Part shown: piece by piece, positions 36,309-45,958 of the stretch
Layout of the letters: every line of letters begins with the position of its first letter
Position numbering within the stretch: the stretch's first letter is position 1
Source: an uncultured Clostridia bacterium
Lineage (GTDB): Bacteria; Bacillota; Clostridia; Oscillospirales; Ruminococcaceae
Direction of reading: 5' to 3'
Assembly: GCA_947589185.1 (NCBI GenBank)
Contig: CANQCK010000004.1
Location: forward strand, 1-64,000
Length of the DNA: 64,000 nucleotides
Position numbers and translations under genes: made by a program
The notes under the pieces: model-generated
Seen by the model: the letters and a program-made list of their open reading frames with translations, nothing else
The model's database searches: none
What the model was told of the DNA's origin: nothing

Positions 36309-36350
36309 GAGCCTTTGCCTCAGAAACAATGCGGCAATTCCATAGAAAGG
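36309..36350 (+). promoter_or_regulatory. shared leader motif, copy 1 (Na/Pi cotransporter)
   Basis: The 26-nt block at 36309-36334 (begins GAGCCTTTGCCT, includes AACAATGCG) matches the rimP leader block at 40568-40593 in 21 of 26 positions. Here GCCTTT can pair with AAAGGC at the ribosome binding site (36346-36351), and TTGCC with GGCAA inside. It therefore can hide the Shine-Dalgarno. Confidence 0.55.
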
Positions 36351-36363
36351 CATGGTAACTAAT

Positions 36364-38145
36364 ATGAATTTTTTTGCAGTTTTGACTTTAATAGGCGGAC
36401 TTGTTATGTTCCTATACGGAATGAATGTAATGGGGTCCGGTCTTGAAAAGCTTGCAGGCGGAAAGCTTGAAAAACTTTTTGATAAGCTTACATCAAATCC
36501 TTTCAAGGGATTTTTGTTAGGATTTGTTGTTACGGCGATAATTCAATCGTCTTCTGCAACAACCGTAATGCTTGTCGGCTTTGTAAACTCAGGAATTATG
36601 AAGCTTAAGCAGACCATTGGAATTATAATGGGTGCTAATATAGGAACTGCTGTTACTGCGTGGATTTTGTCGCTAACAGGAATAGAGGGTGGAAATTTCT
36701 GGCTTGAAATGCTTAAACCATCGTCGTTCACACCCATCTTAGCGTTGATTGGCATAATATTCTTTATGTTTATGAAGACTGAAAAACATAAGAATATAGG
36801 AGTTATCTTGCTTGGCTTTACAATTCTTATGTATGGAATGGACGCTATGAGCGGAGCAGTTGAGCCTCTAAAGGATATGCCAGAGTTTGCAAACATTCTT
36901 TTGATGTTCGATAATCCTTTACTTGGTATTTTAGCAGGAGCTGTCTTAACTGCGATCATTCAGTCTTCGTCTGCTTCTGTTGGAATCTTGCAGGCTCTTT
37001 CGTCTACAGGTGCTGTTCGTTTTTCAACAGCATTGCCTATTATTTTAGGACAGAATATCGGAACCTGTATTACTGCGGCAATCTCAGCTATCGGAACAAA
37101 TAAGAATGCTAAAAGGGTTGCAATAGTTCACCTGTCATTTAATATTATTGGTACGATTATTTTTGTAGCAATATATTATCCGATAAACGCATTTGTACAT
37201 TTCGCATTTGCAAATTCAGTTGTAAACGCACTGGATATTGCAATTATCCACACGCTCTTTAAAGTTCTAACAACGATTATTTTGTTCCCGTTTATCAATG
37301 GGCTTGAAAAGCTTTCTTATATAATTGTCAGAGATAAAAAAGATAAGGAAGAGAAAGAAAAGAAAAGCACATTTGCACTTCTGGACGACAGGTTTTTGGC
37401 AACGCCGACTGTCGCTTTGGCACAGTGCAGAACACTTCTTGTAAAAATGTCAGAAATGGCAAGGGATAATATAAATCTTGCTATTAGCACAATAGATAAA
37501 TTTGATAGTGAAGCCGCCAAGCAGGTGGAGAAAAATGAGGATATGGTTGATAAGTTCGAGGACAAGATAGGAACTTATCTGGTTAAGCTGTCAAGCAGGG
37601 ATTTGTCTGTAAAGGACAGTCAGTCGATAGCTATGCAACTTCATGTTATCGGTGATTTTGAAAGAATTTCTGATCATTCAAAAAATATCATCAATCTATC
37701 TAGCGAGATGAATGATAAGAAAATTGAGTTTTCTAAAAAGGCAAAGGCAGAGATTAAGGTTATATGCCGTGCGGTATCAGATATTCTTGATATGGCGGTT
37801 GAAGCGTTTGCCACTCAGGATAAGAATGTTGTCGGTAAGATCGAGGCACTTGAGGAGGCTATTGACAAGCTTTGCTTAAAGCTGAAAAACAGACATATTA
37901 AAAGGCTTCAAAAGGGAACTTGTACAATTGAGCTGGGCTTTATTTTTACAGACCTTTTGACGAACTTAGAACGTGTATCGGATCATTGTTCTAACATTGC
38001 GTTTTCAATCAAACAGGAAGAAGACGAGTCATTTGAATCGCATAAATATGTGAGAAAGCTAAAGGAAACCGGCGAGGATTTTGACAAGGACGTTGAGGAA
38101 TTTATGGACATCTATCATATTCCAAAAAAACAGGACAAACATTAG
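36364..38145 (+). CDS. Na/Pi cotransporter family protein with PhoU-like C-terminal domain
   Basis: The 593-residue membrane protein begins MNFFAVLTLIGGLVMFLYGMNVMGSG and holds the two inverted Na_Pi_cotrans repeats, each with QSSSA (61-65 and 200-204). The last 200 residues are soluble and helical (DDRFLATPTVALAQCRTLLVKMSEMA onward), a PhoU-like regulatory domain. It probably takes up phosphate with sodium, or balances phosphate as in related proteins. ATG 36364 is preferred over 36352 because AAAGG directly abuts the latter. Confidence 0.93.
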   Translation: MNFFAVLTLIGGLVMFLYGMNVMGSGLEKLAGGKLEKLFDKLTSNPFKGFLLGFVVTAIIQSSSATTVMLVGFVNSGIMKLKQTIGIIMGANIGTAVTAWILSLTGIEGGNFWLEMLKPSSFTPILALIGIIFFMFMKTEKHKNIGVILLGFTILMYGMDAMSGAVEPLKDMPEFANILLMFDNPLLGILAGAVLTAIIQSSSASVGILQALSSTGAVRFSTALPIILGQNIGTCITAAISAIGTNKNAKRVAIVHLSFNIIGTIIFVAIYYPINAFVHFAFANSVVNALDIAIIHTLFKVLTTIILFPFINGLEKLSYIIVRDKKDKEEKEKKSTFALLDDRFLATPTVALAQCRTLLVKMSEMARDNINLAISTIDKFDSEAAKQVEKNEDMVDKFEDKIGTYLVKLSSRDLSVKDSQSIAMQLHVIGDFERISDHSKNIINLSSEMNDKKIEFSKKAKAEIKVICRAVSDILDMAVEAFATQDKNVVGKIEALEEAIDKLCLKLKNRHIKRLQKGTCTIELGFIFTDLLTNLERVSDHCSNIAFSIKQEEDESFESHKYVRKLKETGEDFDKDVEEFMDIYHIPKKQDKH

Positions 38146-38233
38146 CGTAAACGGTTCTTTATGCTGAAGTAAACATTCTATTGATGATATTTTGTTTTTA
38201 TTCATTACGTTATATATTTAGAGGAGTTAGGCT

Positions 38234-39082
38234 ATGAACAAGACTTATGAAAAGCTTCAGAAGTGTTATAAATATATTCGTAAAAAAACTGATTTTAAAC
38301 CTGAAATTGCACTTGTTCTAGGCTCGGGACTTGGTGATTATGCAGAGAGTGCAAATGTTCAGGTTGAGCTGACAATACCGTATTCAGAGATAAGCGGATT
38401 CCCGACGTCAACGGTTACAGGTCACAGAGGACAGTTTGTTTTCGGAACTGTAAACGGCGTTAAGACAGCTATTATGCAGGGACGGGTTCACTATTATGAG
38501 GGATATGATATATCAGATGTGGTTTTGCCGGTTCGTTTAATGGGTCTGATGGGGGCAAAGGTTTTGTTCCTTACTAACGCTTCGGGCGGAATAAACGAGA
38601 ATTTCAAGTGCGGCGATTTTATGCTTATTACCGACCAGATCTCATCACTTGTGAAAAGTCCTCTTATAGGTGAGAATATTGACGAACTGGGCGTTCGCTT
38701 TCCTGATATGAGCGAAGTATACAATAGAGACTTAATCGGTATTATAAAAAAATCAGCAGAGGAGCTTGATATACAGCTTAAAGAAGGCGTTTATATTCAA
38801 ACTACAGGGCCTCAGTATGAATCTCCCGCAGAGATAAGAGCGTTTAAGGTATTGGGTGCAGACGCTGTGGGAATGAGTACGGCTTGCGAGGCAATTGCAG
38901 CAAATCATATGGGTATGAAAATATGCGGAATTTCCTGCATTTCCAATTTAGCGGCAGGGATAAGCAAAACTCCGCTTACGCATAAAGAGGTTCAGGAAAC
39001 AGCAAACAGAGTTGCACCCGATTTTAAGAGACTTCTTACAGAAGCAATAGAGAGTATATCTGATTATCTCAATGCCAATTAA
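38234..39082 (+). CDS. punA: purine-nucleoside phosphorylase (trimeric, class II)
   Basis: The 282-residue enzyme cleaves purine nucleosides with phosphate. Landmarks are GSGLGDYAE, PTSTVTGHRGQFVFG, MQGRVHYYEGYD, TNASGGIN, the substrate loop GPQYESPAEIRAFKVLGADAVGMSTACEA, and SCISNLAAGI. GGAG precedes the ATG. It is 17 nt from the next gene, an amidohydrolase, forming a purine nucleoside salvage pair. Confidence 0.95.
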   Translation: MNKTYEKLQKCYKYIRKKTDFKPEIALVLGSGLGDYAESANVQVELTIPYSEISGFPTSTVTGHRGQFVFGTVNGVKTAIMQGRVHYYEGYDISDVVLPVRLMGLMGAKVLFLTNASGGINENFKCGDFMLITDQISSLVKSPLIGENIDELGVRFPDMSEVYNRDLIGIIKKSAEELDIQLKEGVYIQTTGPQYESPAEIRAFKVLGADAVGMSTACEAIAANHMGMKICGISCISNLAAGISKTPLTHKEVQETANRVAPDFKRLLTEAIESISDYLNAN

Positions 39083-39099
39083 CAGGAAAGAATTATATT

Positions 39100-40371
39100 A
39101 TGATAAGATTTTATAACGGAAAAATTCTCACGCTTGCCGACGGATTTAATATAATTAACGGCGAGGTATGGGTTGATAATGATAAGATTTCTTTTGTGGG
39201 AAAGCCGTCTGAAAAAGATTTGGAGGCTCATTACTTCGAGCTGGAAATTGATTTAGACGGTAATCTTTTAATGCCTAGCTTTAAGAATGCTCATACACAC
39301 TCGGCAATGACATTTTTGCGTTCATATGCCGATGATATGTCCTTGCAGGATTGGCTTACAAATCGGGTATTCCCGATGGAAGCAAAGCTGACAGGGGAGC
39401 ATATTTATGCTTTTACAAAGCTGGCAATACTCGAGTATTTATCTAGCGGAATTACAGCTTCATTTGATATGTATTTTAAGCTGAACGATTATGTTAAGGC
39501 GAATATTGACGCAGGCTTCAGAACTGTAATATGTTCGTCGACAAATGATTTCGGGGGAAGCCCCGAACAGGACGAGGAGGATTACCTGAGGTTCAGCAGT
39601 ATTTCTCCTTTGATCTCTTATAAATTCGGCTGTCATGCGGAATATACTACAAAGCTTGATACTATCAAAGGCATAGCAAAGATGTGTCAGAAATATAAAG
39701 AGCCTTTTTATTCTCATAACAGCGAGACAAAAAGAGAAGTTTCAGAGTGTATGGACCGTTACAGTAAAACTCCAACGCAGCTTTTTGATGATTTGGAACT
39801 ATATGAATACGGCGGCGGAGGTTTCCACTGTGTTTATTTCAGCGAAAATGATATGCAGATATTCAAGGAAAAAGGTCTGTGGGCAATTACAAATCCCGGC
39901 TCAAATACAAAGCTTGCCAGCGGAGTTGCAGATTTATCGCGAATGCTCGATATGGGAATTAATATTGCCATAGGAACGGACGGGGCGGCTTCTAACAATG
40001 CACTTGATATGTTCAGAGAGATGTATCTTGCAACAGGGCTTCAAAAGCTGAAGTATATGGACGCTTCGGTATGCTCTGCGGAAGATGTTTTATATATGGC
40101 TACGGTGGGTTCTGCAAGGGCAATGGGTCTTGCTGACTGCGATACTATAGAGACAGGCAAGCAGGCTGATCTGATAGTAATAGATATGAACAAACCGAAT
40201 ATGCAGCCTGTTCATAATATAACTAAAAATCTTGTTTTCAGCGGCTCTAAACAGAATGTTAAGCTTACAATGTGTGCAGGAAAAATTCTTTACAGAGACG
40301 GTGTATATTACCTTGATGAGAGCGAGAGGGATATTTATAAAAGAGCCAATAAAATGTTAAATGATTTTTAA
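39100..40371 (+). CDS. amidohydrolase, MtaD/SsnA-like nucleoside or adenosylhomocysteine deaminase
   Basis: The 423-residue protein has the metal-dependent hydrolase fold. It shows an N-terminal beta sandwich, NAHTHSAMTFLRSYADD (HxH), YSHNSETKRE (His), FHCVYFSENDM (His) and IGTDGAASNNALDMFREM (metal Asp). It is closest by eye to 5-methylthioadenosine/S-adenosylhomocysteine deaminases. Its pairing with the nucleoside phosphorylase fits deamination of adenosine-type nucleosides to inosine types before phosphorolysis. The exact substrate is inferred. Confidence 0.88.
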   Translation: MIRFYNGKILTLADGFNIINGEVWVDNDKISFVGKPSEKDLEAHYFELEIDLDGNLLMPSFKNAHTHSAMTFLRSYADDMSLQDWLTNRVFPMEAKLTGEHIYAFTKLAILEYLSSGITASFDMYFKLNDYVKANIDAGFRTVICSSTNDFGGSPEQDEEDYLRFSSISPLISYKFGCHAEYTTKLDTIKGIAKMCQKYKEPFYSHNSETKREVSECMDRYSKTPTQLFDDLELYEYGGGGFHCVYFSENDMQIFKEKGLWAITNPGSNTKLASGVADLSRMLDMGINIAIGTDGAASNNALDMFREMYLATGLQKLKYMDASVCSAEDVLYMATVGSARAMGLADCDTIETGKQADLIVIDMNKPNMQPVHNITKNLVFSGSKQNVKLTMCAGKILYRDGVYYLDESERDIYKRANKMLNDF

Positions 40372-40434
40372 GCAGGCATTTTAATTAGATTTTTTGCAAT
40401 ATAAGAAATTAAACAAAAAAATAGTAAAAAATAC

Positions 40435-40463
40435 TTGCAAAATACTTTTAAAGGTGTTATAAT
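40435..40463 (+). promoter_or_regulatory. promoter of the rimP-nusA-infB operon
   Basis: TTGCAA (40435-40440), a 17-nt spacer and perfect TATAAT (40458-40463). Confidence 0.8.
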
Positions 40464-40481
40464 TATTACAATAGTTTTATT

Positions 40482-40640
40482 GAAAGACTGGAAATTTGAC
40501 TTCCGGTCTTTCGTCTTTGTTTAGGAAATTAAATTTTAAGCGTATATTATTTACCGTAGGATAGCGTGAGTCTTTGCCTTAATAACAATGCGTAAAATCC
40601 GTTATCGGGATTGACTCAAATTTCAAAGAAAGGTGGTCTT
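40482..40640 (+). promoter_or_regulatory. rimP leader: 12-bp hairpin plus shared motif copy 2
   Basis: GAAAGACTGGAA (40482-40493) pairs with TTCCGGTCTTTC (40501-40512) just after initiation. Further on, 40568-40593 (begins GAGTCTTTGCCT, includes AACAATGCG) matches the Na/Pi leader block. TCTTTG (40571-40576) can pair with CAAAGA (40624-40629), and AATCC with GGATT inside. The first hairpin is followed by a mixed, not pure, T run. Confidence 0.6.
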
Positions 40641-40665
40641 TGCACAGCAAGGGCAGGGTGTTAAA

Positions 40666-41160
40666 ATGAAAAACAAAAAATCAGGTTCGACAGTTCATCG
40701 GATTGCTGAGCTTGCAGAGCCTCTTTGCGGCGAGCTCGGATTGGAGCTCTGGGACGTCAAGTTTGAAAAAGAGGGTGCAACGTGGTATCTTAGAGTGTTT
40801 ATTGACAAGGACGGTGGCATAAATATTGATGACTGCGAGAATTTTTCAAGACCGTTTAATAAATTGCTTGATGAAACCGATCCGATTTCTCAGTCTTATG
40901 TTTTTGAAGTTTCAGGACCGGGTCTGGGAAGAGAGCTTAGAAAGCCGGAGCATTTTGAGCGGTTTATAGGTGAAAAAATAAGAATTCGTTTCATACGGGC
41001 AAGAAACGGAGAAAAGGAAGTTGTTTGCACACTGAAGGGTTATTCAAAGCCGAACATTACGGTTCAGTTTGAAGGCTCGGACGAAGATGAAATAATATCG
41101 CTTTCAGATTGTGCATATGTAAAGCTAAATGATGACCAAGATTTATTTGACATAGAGTAA
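40666..41160 (+). CDS. rimP: ribosome maturation factor RimP
   Basis: The 164-residue protein (ELAEPLCGELGLELWDVKFEKEGATWYLRVFIDKDGGINIDDCENFSR, YVFEVSGPGLGRELRKPEHFERFIGEKIRI) assists 30S assembly. The ATG at 40666 follows CAGGGTG; a GTG at 40633 in frame is less likely as it adds eleven unconserved residues. It heads the rimP-nusA-rnpM-ylxQ-infB operon. Confidence 0.95.
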   Translation: MKNKKSGSTVHRIAELAEPLCGELGLELWDVKFEKEGATWYLRVFIDKDGGINIDDCENFSRPFNKLLDETDPISQSYVFEVSGPGLGRELRKPEHFERFIGEKIRIRFIRARNGEKEVVCTLKGYSKPNITVQFEGSDEDEIISLSDCAYVKLNDDQDLFDIE

Positions 41161-41178
41161 AGGGAGGAATTAGGAAAA

Positions 41179-42234
41179 ATGAATAAGGAATTTTTTGAAG
41201 CTCTTTCACTATTGGAGGAGGAAAACGGTATAGAAGCGGAGGTCTTGATTGAAAAGATCGAGCAGGGTATATTCAAGGCTGTAAAGAGAGATTACCCAAA
41301 CACCAATGAGGAAAACATTGAGGTTAAAATTGATGTTGAGAAGAACAGGCTCAATCTTAAAATCAACAAAAATGTAGTTGAAGAAGTTGAGGACGAAGCG
41401 AATGAAATCAGCTTAGAGGATGCACTTGAAATTTCAAAGAGAGCAAAGATAGGTTCTAAAGTCGCAATAAAGCTGAACCCTACAAAGTTCAAGAGAATTG
41501 CGGCACAATCTGCAAAGCAGTCAATAAGAAGCGATATTAAGGAAATAGAAAGAGAACGGCTTTTGTCTAACTATCAGGATAAGGAGCATGAATGTGTTTC
41601 TGCAACTGTTCAGAAGGTAGAGCCGGGTACGGGAAACGCCATTTTGACTATTGACGGCAGCGAGGCTTATTTAGTCAGAAATGAGCAAATTCCGGGAGAG
41701 ACCCTTCACGAGGGAGATATTATAAAGGTTTACGTTGTAGGTATTGTAAATCCGGAAAGACGTCCGTCTGTTAAAATTTCAAGAACCCACAGAGATCTGG
41801 TAAAAAGACTGTTTGAACTGGAGATCCCGGAGGTTTATGACGGAACAGTTGAAATAATGGCGATCTCAAGAGAAGCCGGTTCAAGAAGCAAGGTAGCAGT
41901 ATGGTCAAAGAATGAAAACGTTGACGCAGTTGGTGCTTGCATAGGACCTAGACGTTCAAGAATTTCTGCGATAGTGAACGAATTAAAGGGTGAGAAAATC
42001 GACATAATCCCTTACAGTGAGGACGACGCTGAATTTATTGCCGCAGCACTTTCTCCTGCCGATGTAATAAAGGTTACGCTTGCAGAGGACGGGACAAGAG
42101 CCTGCGAGGTTGTTGTTCCTGACGATCAGCTTTCTCTTGCTATCGGCAACAGAGGACAAAATGCAAAGCTCGCAGCCAGACTGACAGGCTATAAGATAGA
42201 TATAGGTCCTGAAAATCCGATTCAGATAGATTAA
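41179..42234 (+). CDS. nusA: transcription factor NusA
   Basis: The 351-residue protein has the N-terminal polymerase-binding domain (NKEFFEALSLLEEENGIEAEVLIEKIEQGI), an S1 domain (ECVSATVQKVEPGTGNAILTIDG) and two KH domains (VGACIGPRRSRISAIVNEL; LAIGNRGQNAKLAARLTGYKIDI). It lacks the C-terminal acidic repeats of enteric NusA, as is usual in Gram-positives. Confidence 0.97.
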   Translation: MNKEFFEALSLLEEENGIEAEVLIEKIEQGIFKAVKRDYPNTNEENIEVKIDVEKNRLNLKINKNVVEEVEDEANEISLEDALEISKRAKIGSKVAIKLNPTKFKRIAAQSAKQSIRSDIKEIERERLLSNYQDKEHECVSATVQKVEPGTGNAILTIDGSEAYLVRNEQIPGETLHEGDIIKVYVVGIVNPERRPSVKISRTHRDLVKRLFELEIPEVYDGTVEIMAISREAGSRSKVAVWSKNENVDAVGACIGPRRSRISAIVNELKGEKIDIIPYSEDDAEFIAAALSPADVIKVTLAEDGTRACEVVVPDDQLSLAIGNRGQNAKLAARLTGYKIDIGPENPIQID

Positions 42235-42287
42235 GCGTTATTTATTTGGGCGATAAAGAATTCATACAAAGCGGTAAAGGAAGTTGT

Positions 42288-42560
42288 ATGTATATGAAAA
42301 CAAGGAAAATTCCTATGAGAATGTGCATAGGCTGCGGGGAAATGAAACCTAAAAAAGAGCTTATACGCATTGTAAAATCAAAAGAGGGCGAGATTTCACT
42401 TGACTTGACCGGGAAAAAGTCAGGACGCGGTGCATATATCTGTGAGGATCTAAAGTGTTTTCAAAAGGCGAGAAAGGCAAGAAAGTTTGAGAAAAGCTTT
42501 GCGTGCCGCATTTCTGATGAGATATATGACGAGATGGAAAGTGAGTTACAAAATGAATAA
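42288..42560 (+). CDS. rnpM: RNase P modulator RnpM (YlxR)
   Basis: The 90-residue protein has KTRKIPMRMCIGCGEMKPKKELIRIV and GRGAYICEDLKCFQKARK, the YlxR signatures. In B. subtilis it binds RNase P RNA. The ATG at 42288 is chosen because AAAGGA lies 6 nt upstream; the ATG at 42294 is possible, and the TTG at 42246 unlikely. Confidence 0.92.
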   Translation: MYMKTRKIPMRMCIGCGEMKPKKELIRIVKSKEGEISLDLTGKKSGRGAYICEDLKCFQKARKARKFEKSFACRISDEIYDEMESELQNE

Positions 42561-42882
42561 AATAATGGGGCTTCTGACTATGGCGAGGAAAGCGGGAAAG
42601 CTCTCACTTGGTATGGATATGAGCAAGGATGCGTGCAGAAACGGAATTTCAAAGGGAGTATGCATAGCTGCTGATATTTCTCCTAAAAGCTTGAAGGAAA
42701 TTAAGTTTGTTTGTATGAATGAAAATGTGCCGCTTTATTCTCTGGATATGGATATGAGAGCTGTCGGGACAGAGCTCGGTAAGAGCGTGGGAATAATATC
42801 AATTAACGACAGCGGATTTATGAAAAAAGCAAAGACCTATATGAGAAAAATAGAAATTGACAATGATATGTTTAATAATTAA
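42553..42882 (+). CDS. ylxQ: L7Ae-family RNA-binding protein YlxQ
   Basis: The 109-residue protein ([23 protein letters not shown] ... [14 protein letters not shown]) is an L7Ae/L30e-fold kink-turn type protein. Its ATG lies 8 nt inside the end of rnpM, so the two are coupled. Its role is unknown, but the gene is nearly always next to rnpM and infB. Confidence 0.92.
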   Translation: MNKIMGLLTMARKAGKLSLGMDMSKDACRNGISKGVCIAADISPKSLKEIKFVCMNENVPLYSLDMDMRAVGTELGKSVGIISINDSGFMKKAKTYMRKIEIDNDMFNN

Positions 42883-42899
42883 GGAGGTTATTGAAACCT

Positions 42900-45425
42900 A
42901 TGGCGAAAAATTATAAACTAGGAGAGCTTGCTAAAAATTTAAAGCTGCCTTCAGCTGACGTAATAAAGTGTCTTGACGGAGTGTTCGGAGAGCCGAAAAA
43001 GACAGTCTCATCGCTAACTCCTGAAGAGGTTACCTATGTGTTTGAGTATTTTACTCAAAAAAATCAGGTTGAAAGCTTTGAAGAGTATTTTGCAAGCGGT
43101 AATATTAAAGAAGAGAAAAAAGAAGAACCAAAGCCTAAAAAGACTGCTAAGAAGCCTGCAGCAAAAACAAAAAAGAAAGCTGAAAAACCTAAAAAGGCAG
43201 TTACAGATGACGCTGATACAAAGGCAGAGAAACCGCAAAAAACAGCGGCATCAAAGACGGAAGAGCCAAAGGTGAAGGCAGAGGATAAAAAGCCTCAGAA
43301 GGATAAAAAGCCGCAGAAAGAGAAAAAACCTCAGCAGAAAAAGAAATCACCTCCTAAAAAGCAGGATCACGGAACAAAGCAGAAGCTTGTTTCAACGGGT
43401 TCATCACAAAGCGGAGTAACAGTATCTGAAGTTGAAAATACCTATTCTAAGACTAAGACCGTTGACACAAGAGGAAGCTATGTAAACCTTGATAAATATA
43501 ATGAGAAATACGATACTCTTGCCGAGACAAAGTCAGGCAGGGGCAGGGATAACTATACCAAAAAGCAGAAGATAAAGCAGAAGTCTCAGCAGTACAGAAA
43601 ACAGCGTAAGTCAAACAAGGTTGAAACCGAGGCTCAAAAGCTGAAGCGTCTTGAGCTTGAAAGGGCAAGAAAACAGCAGCTTAAAGTTTCTATTCCTGAT
43701 GAGATCACCGTTTCTGAACTTGCTTCAAGACTGAAGGTAGTTGCTACTGAGGTCATTAAGAAGTTAATGGGACTCGGAGTTATGGCTTCCATTAATGAGG
43801 TCATAGATTTTGATACGGCTTCTCTTGTTGCAGAGGAATTAGGTGCAAAGGTTGAAAAGGAAGTTCACATTACCATTGAGGAACGTCTTATTGTTGACGA
43901 AGAGGATAAGGAAGAGGATTTGGTCGAGAGATGTCCGGTAGTAGTAGTTATGGGTCACGTTGACCACGGTAAAACTTCCATTCTTGACAAAATCCGAAAT
44001 GCCCACGTTACAGACTCAGAAGCAGGAGGAATCACTCAGCATATCGGTGCATATCAGGTTATGTGCAACGGTAAACCTATCACCTTCCTTGATACTCCGG
44101 GACACGAGGCGTTTACAGCAATGAGACTAAGAGGAGCACAGGCTACGGATATTGCTATATTAGTCGTTGCGGCAGACGACGGAGTAATGCCGCAGACCGT
44201 TGAAGCTATTAACCATGCAAAGGCTGCTGGAGTTTCTATAATTGTTGCTATAAATAAGATGGATAAAGAGGGTGCAAACCCTGAAAGGATCAAGCAGGAA
44301 CTCACAGAGCATGAAATTCTTTGCGAGGAATGGGGCGGAGATGTTATCTGTGTGCCTGTATCAGCAGTTACCGGAATGGGTATTGATGAACTTTTGGAAA
44401 ACATTCTGCTTGTTGCGGAGGTAAAAGAACTCAAGGCTAATCCTAACAGACTTGGAAAAGGAACTGTTATTGAGGCTAAGCTCGACAAGGGACGCGGACC
44501 GGTCGCAACTATTCTTGTTCAAAACGGAACGCTTAATGCAGGAGATATTATTATAGCCGGCACAGCTGTCGGACGAGTAAGAACAATGAAAAATGACAAG
44601 GGCGAGGAAATCAAGTCGGCAGGGCCTTCAACTCCGGTTGAGATAACAGGCTTGGGGGAAGTGCCTGACGCAGGAGACGCTTTCAATGTAGTTGCTGATG
44701 AAAAGCTGGCAAGAGAACTCGCAGAGCAGAGAAAACAGCAGGCTAAGGAAGAAATCTTCGGACAGTATCAGAAGGTCACATTAGAAAACCTTTTCAGTCA
44801 GATCACAGAGGGAGAGAGAAAAGAACTTCCAATTATCGTTAAGGCTGACGTTCAGGGTTCGGTTGAGGCTGTTAAGCAATCATTGGAGAAGATTTCTAAT
44901 GACGAGGTAAGAGTAAAGGTTATCCACGGAGCTGTCGGAGCTGTTTCTGAGGGCGACGTTATGCTGGCAGCAGCGTCAAACGCAATTATCGTTGGATTTA
45001 ATGTACGTCCTGACCCGATTGCCAAAGAAAGTGCAGAGCGTGACGGTGTTGACATTCGTCTTTACAGAATTATTTACGATGCGATAGAGGAGATCGAAGA
45101 CGCTATGAAGGGTATGCTTGCTCCTAAATACCGGGAGGTCGAGACTGCTCGTGCAGAAGTAAGACAGGTGTATAAGATTTCTAATGTCGGTCAGGTTGCA
45201 GGTTGTTATGTATTATCGGGCAAGATTGGCAGAAATAACGAAATTAGAGTTGTTCGTGACGGAATAGTTATTTCTGAGGATAAGATGGCAAGCTTAAAAA
45301 GATTTAAAGATGACGTTAAAGAAGTTGCCGAAGGATATGAATGCGGTATATCTTTGGAGAAATTCTCCGATATTAAAGAGGGAGACATTTTAGAGGCGTT
45401 CTATATGGAAGAGTACAGAGATTAG
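42900..45425 (+). CDS. infB: translation initiation factor IF-2
   Basis: The 841-residue GTPase begins [21 protein letters not shown], the N-terminal IF2N motif. A Lys/Pro/Ala-rich linker of about 200 residues ([18 protein letters not shown], repeated KPQK) follows, then a second IF2N and the G domain with [18 protein letters not shown] and NKMDKE. Domain C2 binds initiator tRNA. AAGGAGG is 12 nt from this ATG; a TTG three codons upstream is only 3 nt away from it. Confidence 0.97.
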   Translation: MAKNYKLGELAKNLKLPSADVIKCLDGVFGEPKKTVSSLTPEEVTYVFEYFTQKNQVESFEEYFASGNIKEEKKEEPKPKKTAKKPAAKTKKKAEKPKKAVTDDADTKAEKPQKTAASKTEEPKVKAEDKKPQKDKKPQKEKKPQQKKKSPPKKQDHGTKQKLVSTGSSQSGVTVSEVENTYSKTKTVDTRGSYVNLDKYNEKYDTLAETKSGRGRDNYTKKQKIKQKSQQYRKQRKSNKVETEAQKLKRLELERARKQQLKVSIPDEITVSELASRLKVVATEVIKKLMGLGVMASINEVIDFDTASLVAEELGAKVEKEVHITIEERLIVDEEDKEEDLVERCPVVVVMGHVDHGKTSILDKIRNAHVTDSEAGGITQHIGAYQVMCNGKPITFLDTPGHEAFTAMRLRGAQATDIAILVVAADDGVMPQTVEAINHAKAAGVSIIVAINKMDKEGANPERIKQELTEHEILCEEWGGDVICVPVSAVTGMGIDELLENILLVAEVKELKANPNRLGKGTVIEAKLDKGRGPVATILVQNGTLNAGDIIIAGTAVGRVRTMKNDKGEEIKSAGPSTPVEITGLGEVPDAGDAFNVVADEKLARELAEQRKQQAKEEIFGQYQKVTLENLFSQITEGERKELPIIVKADVQGSVEAVKQSLEKISNDEVRVKVIHGAVGAVSEGDVMLAAASNAIIVGFNVRPDPIAKESAERDGVDIRLYRIIYDAIEEIEDAMKGMLAPKYREVETARAEVRQVYKISNVGQVAGCYVLSGKIGRNNEIRVVRDGIVISEDKMASLKRFKDDVKEVAEGYECGISLEKFSDIKEGDILEAFYMEEYRD

Positions 45426-45524
45426 CAAATTTCCGCTCTGAGGCATATCCATACAGAAAATCATAAAAAAAATGTCTTGCTATGAAAAATCTTTGTGATT
45501 AATATACTTTAAGGAGAGAGCAAA

Positions 45525-45902
45525 TTGGCAGGTTATAAACCAAGAAGGTTATCTGAGGATATAAGAAGAATAATTTCAGGTAAAATCAGAGATTTGAAAG
45601 ACCCGAGAATCAATAACAGCGGTATGATAACTATAGTACGCTGTGATGTTTCAAACGACATATCATATTGTAAAGTTTATGTTTCGTCTTTTGAGGGTTA
45701 CGATAAGGCTAAAGAGGCTGTAAAGGGATTTGAGTCAGCGTCAGGACTTTTAAAGCGTGAGATCTCCAATGTTCTGAGGCTTAGAAAATGCCCTGAGCTG
45801 GAGTTTGTAGCTGATAATTCTATGGAACATTCTCTTAAAATCAATAAGATTTTAAAAGACATTTCAGACGTCAAATCTGATTCTGACAGCGAATTATTAT
45901 AG
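45525..45902 (+). CDS. rbfA: 30S ribosome-binding factor RbfA
   Basis: The 125-residue KH-fold protein starts at TTG after AAGGAGAG and reads MAGYKPRRLSEDIRRIISGK. It also has DPRINNSGMITIVRCDVSNDISYCKVYVS. It helps 30S maturation. A 99-nt gap follows infB. Confidence 0.94.
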   Translation: MAGYKPRRLSEDIRRIISGKIRDLKDPRINNSGMITIVRCDVSNDISYCKVYVSSFEGYDKAKEAVKGFESASGLLKREISNVLRLRKCPELEFVADNSMEHSLKINKILKDISDVKSDSDSELL

Positions 45903-45958
45903 CTAATAACTTTATTTGCAGACTAATTTTGCAGTTTCCGTAAAAGGAGTGGTGACAG

